From the IMG/VR virus record IMGVR_UViG_3300030102_002433, positions 1 to 28,522 of that record: a stretch of DNA of 28,522 nt. One strand, written 5' to 3'. The DNA comes from a virus. Below, piece after piece: positions 10,076 to 16,449 of the stretch; the first letter of the stretch is position 1, and each line of letters starts with the position of its first letter. The notes under the pieces are model-generated. The model did not search any database. It was not told the origin of the DNA and was given only the letters and a program-made list of their open reading frames with translations. The translations under genes and the position numbers were made by a program.

Positions 10076-10374
10076 GTAAAAAGAAGAAAGATCCTAAAGT
10101 TGGCACAGGAAAAAAACCAAAAGGCAGTGGGAGACGCTTATACACGGATGAAAACCCTAAAGACACAGTTAGGATCAAGTTTGCCACCCCAACAGATGCA
10201 AGAAACACAGTTGCAAAAGTTAAAAAAATCAATAAGCCATATGCGAGAAAGATACAAATACTTACAGTCGGTGAGCAAAGAGCTAAAGTAATGGGAAAAA
10301 CACAAGTGGCTAGTATTTTTAAAAGAGGAAAAGAAGCAATAAGAAAAGCTCGAGGAAAAAGGAAAACAACTTAA
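10072..10374 (+). CDS. Small highly basic protein (possible DUF5872-like)
   Basis: This encodes 100 residues, about a third of them Lys or Arg. An AAGGAG ribosome site lies near 10057 and the start overlaps the previous stop (ATGA). The segment GSGRRLYTDENPKDTVRIKF followed by ARKIQIL and VGEQRAKVMGK resembles, from memory, a small conserved family that I believe is DUF5872, found in phages and large DNA viruses; this is a loose recollection. The charge suggests binding to DNA, for example packaged genome. A second open frame inside it (10100-10291) is a shadow. Whether it is a virion protein is not shown by the sequence. Confidence 0.6.
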   Translation: MSKKKKDPKVGTGKKPKGSGRRLYTDENPKDTVRIKFATPTDARNTVAKVKKINKPYARKIQILTVGEQRAKVMGKTQVASIFKRGKEAIRKARGKRKTT

Positions 10375-11072
10375 TGTCTAGTTTAATATGTAATCTTCCA
10401 GCTCAACATGTCTGGGTACGAAAAGAATATCTCATGGATCATGAATCAGGTCATGGTGAGTATGTAAAAGGTATTTGGGTTAGTGCTAAATCTATTCCTG
10501 GTCGTGCTTTTTATTTTGAAACGTATCTTCCTGATTATGGTGCTATGTTTGATAAATTACCAATAAGTGCTTTTTTATCAGAACCATCAAAACCTGATCC
10601 TGATATGTCTTTACCTAATTTACAGTTTTGGAATTGTATGGATTACGATGTTACTTGTATATATAAACAATTTATTGGATCGATGGACTTTGAGGCATTT
10701 ACTAGAGATCATGGATTCCAAGCTGGAACCTATATTTGTACATTAGATAATTATCATAGAGATCCAGATACAATAGATTATAGTACAAGTGAACAACCAG
10801 ATGAACATAAATCTTTTAATTTATTAGAATTAAATAATGGGCAATATTGTTTATACCCTAATAATAGAATGAGAATATATGATAACTCATTAACCCCAGA
10901 AAAACCCTTTACACCTGATTTTAAAGTAAGCACAATATATTATCAAGTAGAAAATGGTAACAATACTAGATTAGGAGATACAGATGAATACTACTGGAAA
11001 ACAAAAAAAGAAAACAAAGAAGCTATCACCAAAGCAGATGAAGATAGCAAGAGTCGCTCCTCCAAGAAATAA
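10374..11072 (+). CDS. Conserved marine-phage hypothetical protein
   Basis: This encodes 232 residues, and the start ATG overlaps the preceding TAA. The N-terminal half is rich in aromatic residues with conserved-looking blocks (CNLPAQHVWVRKEYL, KSIPGRAFYFETYLPDYG, LQFWNCMDYDVTC). The last 30 residues are a charged Lys/Glu/Ser tail. I recall near-identical blocks in several ocean phage genomes at the end of the structural module, but no function is attached to them. There is no membrane segment and no known catalytic motif. The distal end overlaps a 26-codon reading frame at 11038. A late-expressed structural or assembly role is only suggested by position. Confidence 0.6.
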   Translation: MSSLICNLPAQHVWVRKEYLMDHESGHGEYVKGIWVSAKSIPGRAFYFETYLPDYGAMFDKLPISAFLSEPSKPDPDMSLPNLQFWNCMDYDVTCIYKQFIGSMDFEAFTRDHGFQAGTYICTLDNYHRDPDTIDYSTSEQPDEHKSFNLLELNNGQYCLYPNNRMRIYDNSLTPEKPFTPDFKVSTIYYQVENGNNTRLGDTDEYYWKTKKENKEAITKADEDSKSRSSKK

Positions 11073-11118
11073 AATCACTGGAGCTGATTTTAAAAAGCTA
11101 AAGAAGAAAAAGAAATGA
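11038..11118 (+). CDS. 26-residue basic peptide
   Basis: This short reading frame starts at ATG 11038 inside the end of the preceding gene and stops at TGA 11116-11118, sharing ATGA with the next gene. The product begins MKIARVAPPRNKITGADF and ends in a nearly pure lysine tail. Start and stop interlock with both neighbours, which is the pattern of a translationally coupled operon gene. I recall short basic proteins with KITG-DF-like blocks at this position in other marine phages. No clear ribosome site precedes it, as expected for coupling. Function unknown; a nucleic-acid or membrane-surface binder is possible. Confidence 0.5.
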   Translation: MKIARVAPPRNKITGADFKKLKKKKK

Positions 11119-11345
11119 CCGATAAAAAATTAGATACAAAGAAAACGTATGAAAAACCATGGAACATGAAGATTGACGAAAACAGTTTTGAGTTATCTTT
11201 AAGAATATTAAGTAACGAATTCGTTGCAATAAAAATTGGTTCAACAAACTTTTCTGGTAAACTAATTGCAGGTGGAATTTTATTATTGTTTTTTACCCTT
11301 ATTTTATTAGAGGGCTTTGGATTAAATGAGTTATTGATGCAATGA
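11115..11345 (+). CDS. Small single-pass membrane protein
   Basis: This encodes 76 residues. A charged N-terminal half is followed by one strong transmembrane segment at about residues 50-66 (LIAGGILLLFFTLILLEG) and a short tail. The start overlaps the 26-residue gene upstream and the stop overlaps the next gene (ATGA). It is the first of three small membrane proteins preceding or including the holin. It may be a holin-like or antiholin component, but single-pass proteins are too generic to name. The reading frame is convincing from overlaps and spacing. Confidence 0.6.
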   Translation: MTDKKLDTKKTYEKPWNMKIDENSFELSLRILSNEFVAIKIGSTNFSGKLIAGGILLLFFTLILLEGFGLNELLMQ

Positions 11346-11578
11346 GTGTAGAAACTTTTTTAAAATGGAAGATCCTTCCTAGATTAATGATGCTTGTAAG
11401 TACAATAATGTCTTGGCGATGTGCAGAATGGTTTATGGCATTAGATGAACCAACTGCTTCTCAATCAGCTTTTGTATCGGTTGTCATGGGTGTTATGACA
11501 GGTGTTTTCGGTATTTGGATGGGACACGAACATAAAGGAGATAACAATGTTAACAGCGTTGATAGGACCAGTAAGTAA
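11342..11578 (+). CDS. Small membrane protein, possible second holin/antiholin
   Basis: This encodes 78 residues with two hydrophobic stretches, about 11-30 (LPRLMMLVSTIMSWRCAEW) and 42-60 (SAFVSVVMGVMTGVFGIWM). The tail is short, polar and charged. It overlaps the upstream gene by four bases, and its last 32 bases overlap the start of the GTA-type holin. Two-helix proteins beside a holin often modulate lysis, so a class II holin or antiholin is plausible. No family motif is recognised. Confidence 0.6.
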   Translation: MSVETFLKWKILPRLMMLVSTIMSWRCAEWFMALDEPTASQSAFVSVVMGVMTGVFGIWMGHEHKGDNNVNSVDRTSK

Positions 11579-11942
11579 CCTTCTAGGAAAATTTATAGAA
11601 GATAAAGATATGAAAAATAAGTTGGCACATGAAGTGGCAACTATGGCAGAGAATCATGCTCAAGAATTAGCAAAAGGACAATTAGCAATAAATAAAGCAG
11701 AAGCTCAACATAAGTCTATATTTGTTGCTGGGTGGAGACCATTTATTGGTTGGACGTGTGGTATAGCTTTATGTTGGCACTTCGTTCTTGCTCCAGTAAC
11801 CATGTTCCTTTGTGCCTATATAGGTGTAGCTATACCTGATCTTCCAACTTTTGATATGGGAAGTCTTATGACAGTCTTAATGGGTATGCTAGGATTAGGA
11901 GGATTAAGGACATATGAGAAACAGAAAGGATTAACTAAATGA
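11547..11942 (+). CDS. GTA-type three-TM holin
   Basis: This encodes 131 residues. I chose ATG 11547 over an upstream in-frame non-ATG codon because AAGGAG lies at 11535-11540 with six bases of spacing. The N-terminal amphipathic region (IGPVSNLLGKFIEDKD) and long charged helix lead to KSIFVAGWRPFIGW at residues 57-70. These are the hallmark blocks of the 3-TM holin family described from alphaproteobacterial gene transfer agents. Hydrophobic segments follow at about 64-92 and 105-120. Holins permeabilise the inner membrane at the programmed time, releasing the cytoplasmic lysozyme. The matching lysozyme is encoded just downstream but on the opposite strand. Confidence 0.85.
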   Translation: MLTALIGPVSNLLGKFIEDKDMKNKLAHEVATMAENHAQELAKGQLAINKAEAQHKSIFVAGWRPFIGWTCGIALCWHFVLAPVTMFLCAYIGVAIPDLPTFDMGSLMTVLMGMLGLGGLRTYEKQKGLTK

Positions 11943-12052
11943 AAAAGAAAATAAACAAGGTTATAAAAGGTTTAAAAAAAGCTAGTGCTTTACATGCTAA
12001 ACAAGCAAAAACATTAAAAACTGTATTAAAGAAAAGAAAGAAAAAGGCTTAA
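11939..12052 (+). CDS. 37-residue basic peptide
   Basis: This short gene starts at ATG 11939, overlapping the holin stop (ATGA), and ends at TAA 12050-12052. The product is a lysine-rich probable amphipathic helix containing VIKGLKKASALHAKQAKTL. I recall short peptides with a KKAS-LHA-QAK pattern in several marine phage genomes, which supports a real gene. Its stop codon directly abuts the stop codon of the convergent lysozyme gene with no spacer. Possible roles are a lysis accessory acting on the membrane or a nucleic-acid binder; the sequence does not decide. Confidence 0.55.
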   Translation: MKKKINKVIKGLKKASALHAKQAKTLKTVLKKRKKKA

Positions 12053-12517
12053 CTAAGTAGCTATTTGTTCCTTAACGGCAACATCTTCCATTCTTTTTAT
12101 TAAACGGTTTGCTCTATTAGGAACTTGTTTAGCCCAACGAGAGTCTTCCATTTGGATTGATGCCTCCATCCAATCACCATCTGCGATTGCAGCATTCATT
12201 TTCTTAAAATTAGAAAGACGAGGTCTACCCATATTAAACATCATGTTACAAAGGATTAGTTGTACTTCTTCTGGTAGATCAAGAAAGTTAGGATAGAGTT
12301 TTTTACATTCATCTATCGTTGTATGAATATCTGCTTGAAAACAAGAATTTACTCTATCTTCAGATATTTCTGTGCCTACAGGTTTTTGATATTCTTCATC
12401 CCACTCAGTAACTAAATGTCCAATTCCAAAAGTGGGTAAACCAAGATGGTCTAAATAGATCTCGTATTTACAGCCCTCATCTTGTTCTATTTCTACTCTT
12501 AATCTATTAATATCCAT
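12053..12517 (-). CDS. T4-type lysozyme (GH24 endolysin)
   Basis: This encodes 154 residues that cleave the glycan between N-acetylmuramic acid and N-acetylglucosamine. The T4 lysozyme catalytic arrangement E-x8-D-x5-T is exact: Glu14, Asp23, Thr29, within DEGCKYEIYLDHLGLPTFG. The C-terminal half also follows T4 lysozyme, with MMFNMG, then SRWAKQVPNRANRLI matching the SRWYNQTPNRAKRVI-type block. Length is close to T4 lysozyme (164). There is no signal peptide or signal-anchor segment, so release should depend on a holin such as that at 11547. Unusually it is the last gene of a minus-strand set with a regulator and a helicase, overlapping the regulator by 11 bases. Confidence 0.92.
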   Translation of the reverse strand: MDINRLRVEIEQDEGCKYEIYLDHLGLPTFGIGHLVTEWDEEYQKPVGTEISEDRVNSCFQADIHTTIDECKKLYPNFLDLPEEVQLILCNMMFNMGRPRLSNFKKMNAAIADGDWMEASIQMEDSRWAKQVPNRANRLIKRMEDVAVKEQIAT

Positions 12518-12737
12518 TGCTTACCTCATCATATGATACTCGTTCTATTGGTCTAATATGTAATTCAAATCCCATTTTATTTAAAACTTTATTAAAGTTA
12601 CTCAGGGTAGGTTGCCTCATTTTAGATTCCCAAGTGTATATAGCTATCTCACTAACACCTGTACCATCAGCTAATTCTTTTTGAGTATAGCTTTTATATT
12701 TTCTTATATCTTTAAAATTTTCAATTATATCAGCCAT
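12507..12737 (-). CDS. XRE-family helix-turn-helix regulator
   Basis: This encodes 76 residues. Residues about 16-37 (YTQKELADGTGVSEIAIYTW) form a classic XRE/Cro-type helix-turn-helix, followed by ESKMRQPTLSNFNKVLNKMG, the usual remaining helices. The length matches small Cro-like repressors or antitoxin-like regulators. It overlaps the helicase gene upstream by 13 bases and the lysozyme gene downstream by 11, so the three are almost certainly cotranscribed. Three dyad sequences in the divergent region at 14223-14358 are natural candidate operators, which would make it a self-regulating switch for both directions. The DNA-binding fold is clear; target and lifestyle meaning are inferred. Confidence 0.85.
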   Translation of the reverse strand: MADIIENFKDIRKYKSYTQKELADGTGVSEIAIYTWESKMRQPTLSNFNKVLNKMGFELHIRPIERVSYDEVSNGY

Positions 12738-14179
12738 TTTTTCCAGTCCTCTCCTAAAACTTGGGTAGCTAAGTTTATTTTTTGTCTTAACGATTTTACT
12801 ATAATTTCGTCTACAGTTTTTTCTGCAACTAAATCAATATATGTTACTTTCGATGTTTGACTTATTCTATGTGCTCTATCTTCTGATTGCAATCTTATCT
12901 CAAGATCATAACTATTACTATAATAAATTACTGTATTAGCAGCCGTTAGAGTAAGACCAAAACCTCCAGTTCTTGGTTGTCCTACGAAGAAACGTAAAGT
13001 ATCATCAGTTTGAAACTGTTCTACAATCTGTTGTCTTTCTTCTCCTGGAGTATCACCATAATAACTCCTTACAGAGTTTTCACCATAAATACGACTAAGC
13101 TCTTGTTCTATCTTTTGTATATCGTGTCTATAATTCGCCCATATTAGAGCTTTTCCATTTACTTCTTCTAATATACTTATTAATTCAGATAGTCGATTAT
13201 TATTTATTTCAACAGAAGAGCCATCGTCTGTATTTACAAAACCACAACTTATTTGATGAAGTCTTAATAGTTGTGTTATAACTGCGTTTGCAGTAACTTG
13301 TTCCATATTATCTAATTGGGTAACTGCATTCTTCTTCATATCCTGATAAATCTTTTTTTGCTCAGGGGTTAGTTCTATAACTCTACGAGTATAAATTTTT
13401 TCTGGTAAATCCAAACATTGTTCTTTTGTTACTCTAAAAGAATGAGGCTTTATTAGTTCTGTTAATTCGTCTAAATTACGAAAACCTAATATTTGATTAT
13501 ACTGATGAGATCCTGCAGATCTTTTTATCATATCTGCAAATCTTGCACAAAAAGAATAATACGATCTAAATCCTAATAGTTCTTCACTTAAAAAAGCAAA
13601 CTGCGAATATAGATCTAAAGGTGATTTAGTTATTGGTGAACCTGTTAATATTCTTTTATACTTCGCTAACTTTCCTAACTCTATTGCATTCTTAGTTCTT
13701 TTTGCCCTATGGTTTTTTATTACAGTAGATTCATCTATTGCTAATAATGTGCCTTCGTTATGTATTCCATTTTTGTGATTAAAGATAAATCTTTTGGCTA
13801 TCTCTAAACCTTTCTTAGTAGACAGAGCTTCAATGTTCATTACAAATATTTGTAAATCAAAATCTGGTTTCCATATTGCTTCTATTTCTTTTTTTACTTT
13901 TTCTGTTAATGGTGAAGACCAATATGCCATCTTATGTTCTATATGGTTAGGAAGATGATTAGGTATTTCTTGCCCTACCCAGTTTTTATAAACACCTTTT
14001 GGTGCTAATATAAACGCTGAATTAATTTTTCCAGTGTCATATAGATAAGCTATAGTGTCTATTAAGACTTTCGATTTACCAGTTCCCATATCCATAAGCA
14101 ATGCATATTCATCTTTATTACAAGATTCTTTTAATGCATTAAGCTGATGTTTATACGGTCTAGTTTTGAACGTAAACAA
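12725..14179 (-). CDS. SNF2-type superfamily 2 helicase
   Basis: This encodes 484 residues, two RecA-like domains. Motif I is MDMGTGKSK (GTGKS at 32-36) and motif II is DEST (149-152). Motif III is LTGSP (178-182). Motif V is GGFGLTLTAAN, and motif VI is QSEDRAHR (431-438) with its arginine finger. Such ATP-driven translocases serve as phage replication or recombination helicases. The start is TTG: an AAGGAGA ribosome site sits seven bases upstream and no ATG fits. It is the first gene of the minus-strand unit, opposite the replication operon across the divergent region. Length is short for cellular SNF2 proteins but normal for phage versions. Confidence 0.88.
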   Translation of the reverse strand: MFTFKTRPYKHQLNALKESCNKDEYALLMDMGTGKSKVLIDTIAYLYDTGKINSAFILAPKGVYKNWVGQEIPNHLPNHIEHKMAYWSSPLTEKVKKEIEAIWKPDFDLQIFVMNIEALSTKKGLEIAKRFIFNHKNGIHNEGTLLAIDESTVIKNHRAKRTKNAIELGKLAKYKRILTGSPITKSPLDLYSQFAFLSEELLGFRSYYSFCARFADMIKRSAGSHQYNQILGFRNLDELTELIKPHSFRVTKEQCLDLPEKIYTRRVIELTPEQKKIYQDMKKNAVTQLDNMEQVTANAVITQLLRLHQISCGFVNTDDGSSVEINNNRLSELISILEEVNGKALIWANYRHDIQKIEQELSRIYGENSVRSYYGDTPGEERQQIVEQFQTDDTLRFFVGQPRTGGFGLTLTAANTVIYYSNSYDLEIRLQSEDRAHRISQTSKVTYIDLVAEKTVDEIIVKSLRQKINLATQVLGEDWKKWLI

Positions 14180-14213
14180 AATATGTCTCCTTCTTCTTTC
14201 TAAAAATTAATAT

Positions 14214-14219
14214 ACTATA
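14214..14219 (-). promoter_or_regulatory. Candidate -10 box for the minus-strand operon
   Basis: Read on the minus strand this is TATAGT followed by ATATTAA, about 35 bases before the TTG start of the helicase gene. No good -35 hexamer is seen at 17 bases. The dyad 14223-14238 lies immediately upstream, where a bound repressor would block polymerase. Confidence 0.35.
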
Positions 14220-14222
14220 TAA

Positions 14223-14238
14223 ATATCTAGTGAGATAT
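14223..14238. promoter_or_regulatory. Dyad 1, candidate operator
   Basis: ATATCT and AGATAT form perfect six-base arms around AGTG. It sits next to the minus-strand -10 box, a usual position for a repressor site. The XRE protein encoded at 12507-12737 is the obvious candidate ligand, by inference. Confidence 0.35.
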
Positions 14239-14269
14239 ATAAAAGTTATGAAAAAAGTTCCTTACGACC

Positions 14270-14286
14270 CATTATCTATGATAATG
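14270..14286. promoter_or_regulatory. Dyad 2, 17-base palindrome, candidate operator
   Basis: CATTATC and GATAATG form perfect seven-base arms around TAT. The 17-base size and odd-centred symmetry are typical of Cro/XRE operators. It lies mid-gap between the two divergent units. Confidence 0.45.
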
Positions 14287-14340
14287 TAAAATAAAATCTC
14301 ATAGAGCAGTTATATAGTAAAAACAAAGGCTTAACTACAT

Positions 14341-14358
14341 TCTTATGATATTATGAGA
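14341..14358. promoter_or_regulatory. Dyad 3, imperfect palindrome
   Basis: TCTTATGATATTATGAGA matches its own reverse complement at 14 of 18 positions. It shares the ATGATA core of dyad 2. Its right arm also pairs with AATCTCATA at 14295-14303. This could be a second operator or part of a DNA-loop site. Confidence 0.35.
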
Positions 14359-14449
14359 TTATGACGAGCTTTTTTAAAAATAAAATAATAAAAACTTTTA
14401 AACATGACTATGTTGCATAAAATAAAGGTTTATTATTATATTAATAAAG

Positions 14450-14460
14450 TATAGTATAGT
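14450..14460 (+). promoter_or_regulatory. Tandem TATAGT boxes before the replication operon
   Basis: Two overlapping TATAGT hexamers (14450-14455 and 14455-14460) are followed by AAAAG and the ribosome site AGGAGA before ATG 14481. If used, the leader would be very short. An alternative further upstream is TTGCAT (14413-14418), 17 bases, then TTATAT (14436-14441). Confidence 0.4.
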
Positions 14461-14480
14461 AAAAGTTAGGAGAAAGTAGA

Positions 14481-14831
14481 ATGGAAAATACAAAACAAGC
14501 AACTGTATATGTTGTACAAGATTTCGGTACTAAGAATATATCTGGTGCTAGAAAATTTGGTAATATTAAAGTTTTACTTCCACCCAACAGACAAATCGTT
14601 TTAAGTTCTGCTCCGACAGTCGCAAGACTAAGGGAAGGCTTAAATGGTTTTTCAGACGAAGACTATCTATTATTAATGGGGGATCCTGCTGCAATAGGCA
14701 TAGCCTGTAGTATTGCATCTCATATTAATGCTGGAAAGTTTAAAATGTTAAAGTGGGATAGACAAGAAGCAATGTATCTTCCCATCAATATTAACCTAAA
14801 ATACTTTGGAGAGTATGATGAACAATCTTGA
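14481..14831 (+). CDS. Conserved phage hypothetical protein, first gene of replication operon
   Basis: This encodes 116 residues. AGGAGA near 14468 precedes the ATG. Conserved-looking blocks are FGNIKVLLPPNRQIVLSSAP and DYLLLMGDPAAIGIACSIAS, ending with a KWDRQEAMYLPI segment. I remember this pattern from early regions of other marine phages but know no function. There is no cysteine cluster or classic catalytic motif. Being the first gene after the control region suggests early expression. Its end overlaps the next gene's ribosome site and start. Confidence 0.6.
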   Translation: MENTKQATVYVVQDFGTKNISGARKFGNIKVLLPPNRQIVLSSAPTVARLREGLNGFSDEDYLLLMGDPAAIGIACSIASHINAGKFKMLKWDRQEAMYLPININLKYFGEYDEQS

Positions 14832-15378
14832 CGATATCCTCAGTGGTGAGGCTATAAACACCATAAATGTCAAAGCAACACCTGATGAATTAAACAGGTT
14901 GAGCAGATTGGCAAACGAACTTATCGCACGACAAAAAGATGTCAAAGTCCATGAAGAGTCGATTAAGACTTTTAAGGAGAGGATAAGAATGATCTCCGAA
15001 CAAGAAATACCTGATCTTTTAGCAGAGGTAGGGCTTTCTAGTTTTGAGTTAAGTGATGGAACTAAAATTAAGGTTGAACCTTTCGTAAGGGCTCATATAT
15101 CAAAAGACCGAGCAAAAGAAGCACATGCTTGGTTAGATGATAATGGTTTTGGTGAAATTATTAAAAAAGAAATAAACTGTAAATTTGGTAGAGGGGATAA
15201 TAGATTTACCGAAGTATTAAGTCAGCTTGATACATTAGGTATTGATACTACTACTAAAGAGTCAGTTCACCACTCAACTTTAAATTCTTTCTGTAAAGAA
15301 CAAATGGAAAAAGGAACAGATATTCCTGTAACTACTTTTGGTCTTTATAGTGGGTTTGTAACTAAAATAAATAAATAA
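14818..15378 (+). CDS. Hypothetical protein with N-terminal coiled coil
   Basis: This encodes 187 residues. I place the start at ATG 14818, since GGAG at 14808-14811 is six bases away; an upstream in-frame TTG lies at 14806. Residues about 20-65 are a charged helical, probably coiled-coil segment, and the rest is mixed alpha/beta (LAEVGLSSFELSDGTKIKV, then GLYSGFVTKINK at the end). The gene directly precedes the candidate ssDNA-binding protein by ten bases. Pairs like this are common in phage recombination and replication modules, but I cannot name the family. No nuclease or ATPase motif was seen. Confidence 0.55.
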   Translation: MNNLDDILSGEAINTINVKATPDELNRLSRLANELIARQKDVKVHEESIKTFKERIRMISEQEIPDLLAEVGLSSFELSDGTKIKVEPFVRAHISKDRAKEAHAWLDDNGFGEIIKKEINCKFGRGDNRFTEVLSQLDTLGIDTTTKESVHHSTLNSFCKEQMEKGTDIPVTTFGLYSGFVTKINK

Positions 15379-15388
15379 GGAGGACAAT

Positions 15389-16177
15389 ATGTCAGAAAAA
15401 GCAGTTGCAAGAAAAGAAGAAACATCAATTTTAGCGATTGATGATGAGATACTAGCTAATGGTACAGGTTTTGAGGATACAAGTTCTGAAGACTTTGCTA
15501 TTCCATTTATCAGAATATTACAATCTGGTAGTCCACAAGTAAAAAAATCAGAGGGAAAGTATATTAAAGGTGCTGAAGAAGGCGATATACTTAATACTGT
15601 TACTAGTGATATTATCGGTGGAGAAGAAGGAATTATTGTTGTTCCTGTCTACTATCAGAAAAAATATATCGAATGGAAGCCAAGAGAAGCTGGAGGTGGA
15701 TTAGTAAACCCAGATCACGAAAGAACTATCTTGAGTGAATGTACTAGAAATGAGTCTAATCGACTTGTTTTATCTAATGGTAATTATATTGATGAAACTG
15801 CACAGTTTTATGTTATGGTTACTAATAAAGAAGAAACCGAATGGCAACAAGCCGTCATAGCCATGTCCTCTACTCAATTAGGTAAAGCTAGAAAATGGTT
15901 AAGCCAAATGAAACAGAGACGTGTAAAAAATAGTAAAGGTGAATTAGTTGAAGCACCTTTATTCATGTTTCGTTATTTAGCTAAAACTATGCCTGAGCAA
16001 AATGATAGAGGTGCATGGTACGGTTGGTCTATTGGTCTTGATGGTCCTGTACAGGAGAAAAACTTTATGTTAGAAGCAAGTCGCTTTTTGAAAAGTATTC
16101 GTGCTGGTGATGTAAAAGTTAAACAGGATGAAGTTAACGAAGACTCAACACCTAAAGATGACGAAGTACCGTTTTAA
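15389..16177 (+). CDS. Candidate single-stranded DNA-binding protein
   Basis: This encodes 262 residues with an excellent AAGGAGG ribosome site. The body is beta-rich with GIIVVPVYYQKKYIEWKPR at about residues 80-98, a block I associate with phage proteins of gp2.5-like or unassigned ssDNA-binding type. The C-terminus is acidic and closes with DDEVPF, almost the DDDIPF tip with which bacterial SSB recruits partners. The acidic flexible tail from about residue 245 fits the same idea. It is followed by a strong terminator, so it may be produced at higher levels than the genes after it, as expected for a stoichiometric binder. The function is inferred from tail and context. Confidence 0.6.
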   Translation: MSEKAVARKEETSILAIDDEILANGTGFEDTSSEDFAIPFIRILQSGSPQVKKSEGKYIKGAEEGDILNTVTSDIIGGEEGIIVVPVYYQKKYIEWKPREAGGGLVNPDHERTILSECTRNESNRLVLSNGNYIDETAQFYVMVTNKEETEWQQAVIAMSSTQLGKARKWLSQMKQRRVKNSKGELVEAPLFMFRYLAKTMPEQNDRGAWYGWSIGLDGPVQEKNFMLEASRFLKSIRAGDVKVKQDEVNEDSTPKDDEVPF

Positions 16178-16179
16178 TC

Positions 16180-16201
16180 AAGGGGGCGAAAGCCCCCTTT
16201 T
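16180..16201 (+). terminator. Intrinsic terminator (GAAA tetraloop)
   Basis: AAGGGGGC and GCCCCCTT form an eight-base-pair stem closed by a GAAA tetraloop, followed by T residues. It lies right after the stop of the ssDNA-binding candidate and is the strongest terminator seen in the window. Read-through or a partial stop would set the ratio between that protein and the downstream primase and helicase. Confidence 0.85.
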
Positions 16202-16218
16202 ACCATTCGGAGAAAGAT

Positions 16219-16449
16219 ATGACTACAAGCTATAGCAAAATTAAGGGTAGATCAAAAGGTTATAGATATAGAAATTCTATAGTTGATTTACAGAGAAAAT
16301 TATGGAAGGATAATGCAAAGAAAACTCCTGTAGAATTAGAAGAACATGAACGGTTTGAAGATGATCCAAGGGCTTTAAGAGAACAAGATTATGGTAAAGT
16401 AAATAAAATACCAACTTCATTTTTACATAATCGCAGACATAATGACTAA
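16219..16449 (+). CDS. Small basic hypothetical protein
   Basis: This encodes 76 residues. GGAGA lies upstream of ATG 16219, just after the terminator. The N-terminus is Lys/Arg/Tyr-rich (KIKGRSKGYRYRNSI), and the middle is acidic. It overlaps the primase start by eight bases, suggesting coupled translation. No family is recognised; a replication accessory is possible from position alone. Confidence 0.55.
   Translation: MTTSYSKIKGRSKGYRYRNSIVDLQRKLWKDNAKKTPVELEEHERFEDDPRALREQDYGKVNKIPTSFLHNRRHND

Larger units (their letters stand above)
14180..14480. promoter_or_regulatory. Divergent control region between helicase and replication operons
   Basis: This 301-base gap has no gene. It is very AT-rich and separates transcription units running left (helicase, regulator, lysozyme) and right (replication). 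TATAGT boxes face both ways, at 14214-14219 (minus) and 14450-14460 (plus, repeated twice in tandem). Three dyads lie between them (14223-14238, 14270-14286, 14341-14358). A 9-base inverted pair, AATCTCATA at 14295-14303 and its complement at 14352-14360, spans the middle. A regulated promoter pair is the simplest reading. AT-rich unwinding DNA beside replication genes could also hold an origin, for which I see no specific proof. Confidence 0.6.

Noticed and set aside
10100-10291. Second open frame of 63 residues within the small basic protein gene
   Set aside because: It is a +1-frame shadow of a lysine-rich gene that has overlapping start and stop signals with both neighbours.
12507-12737. 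Evidence for a full lysogeny module
   Set aside because: Only the small XRE regulator and dyads are seen; no integrase, excisionase or attachment site occurs in the window.
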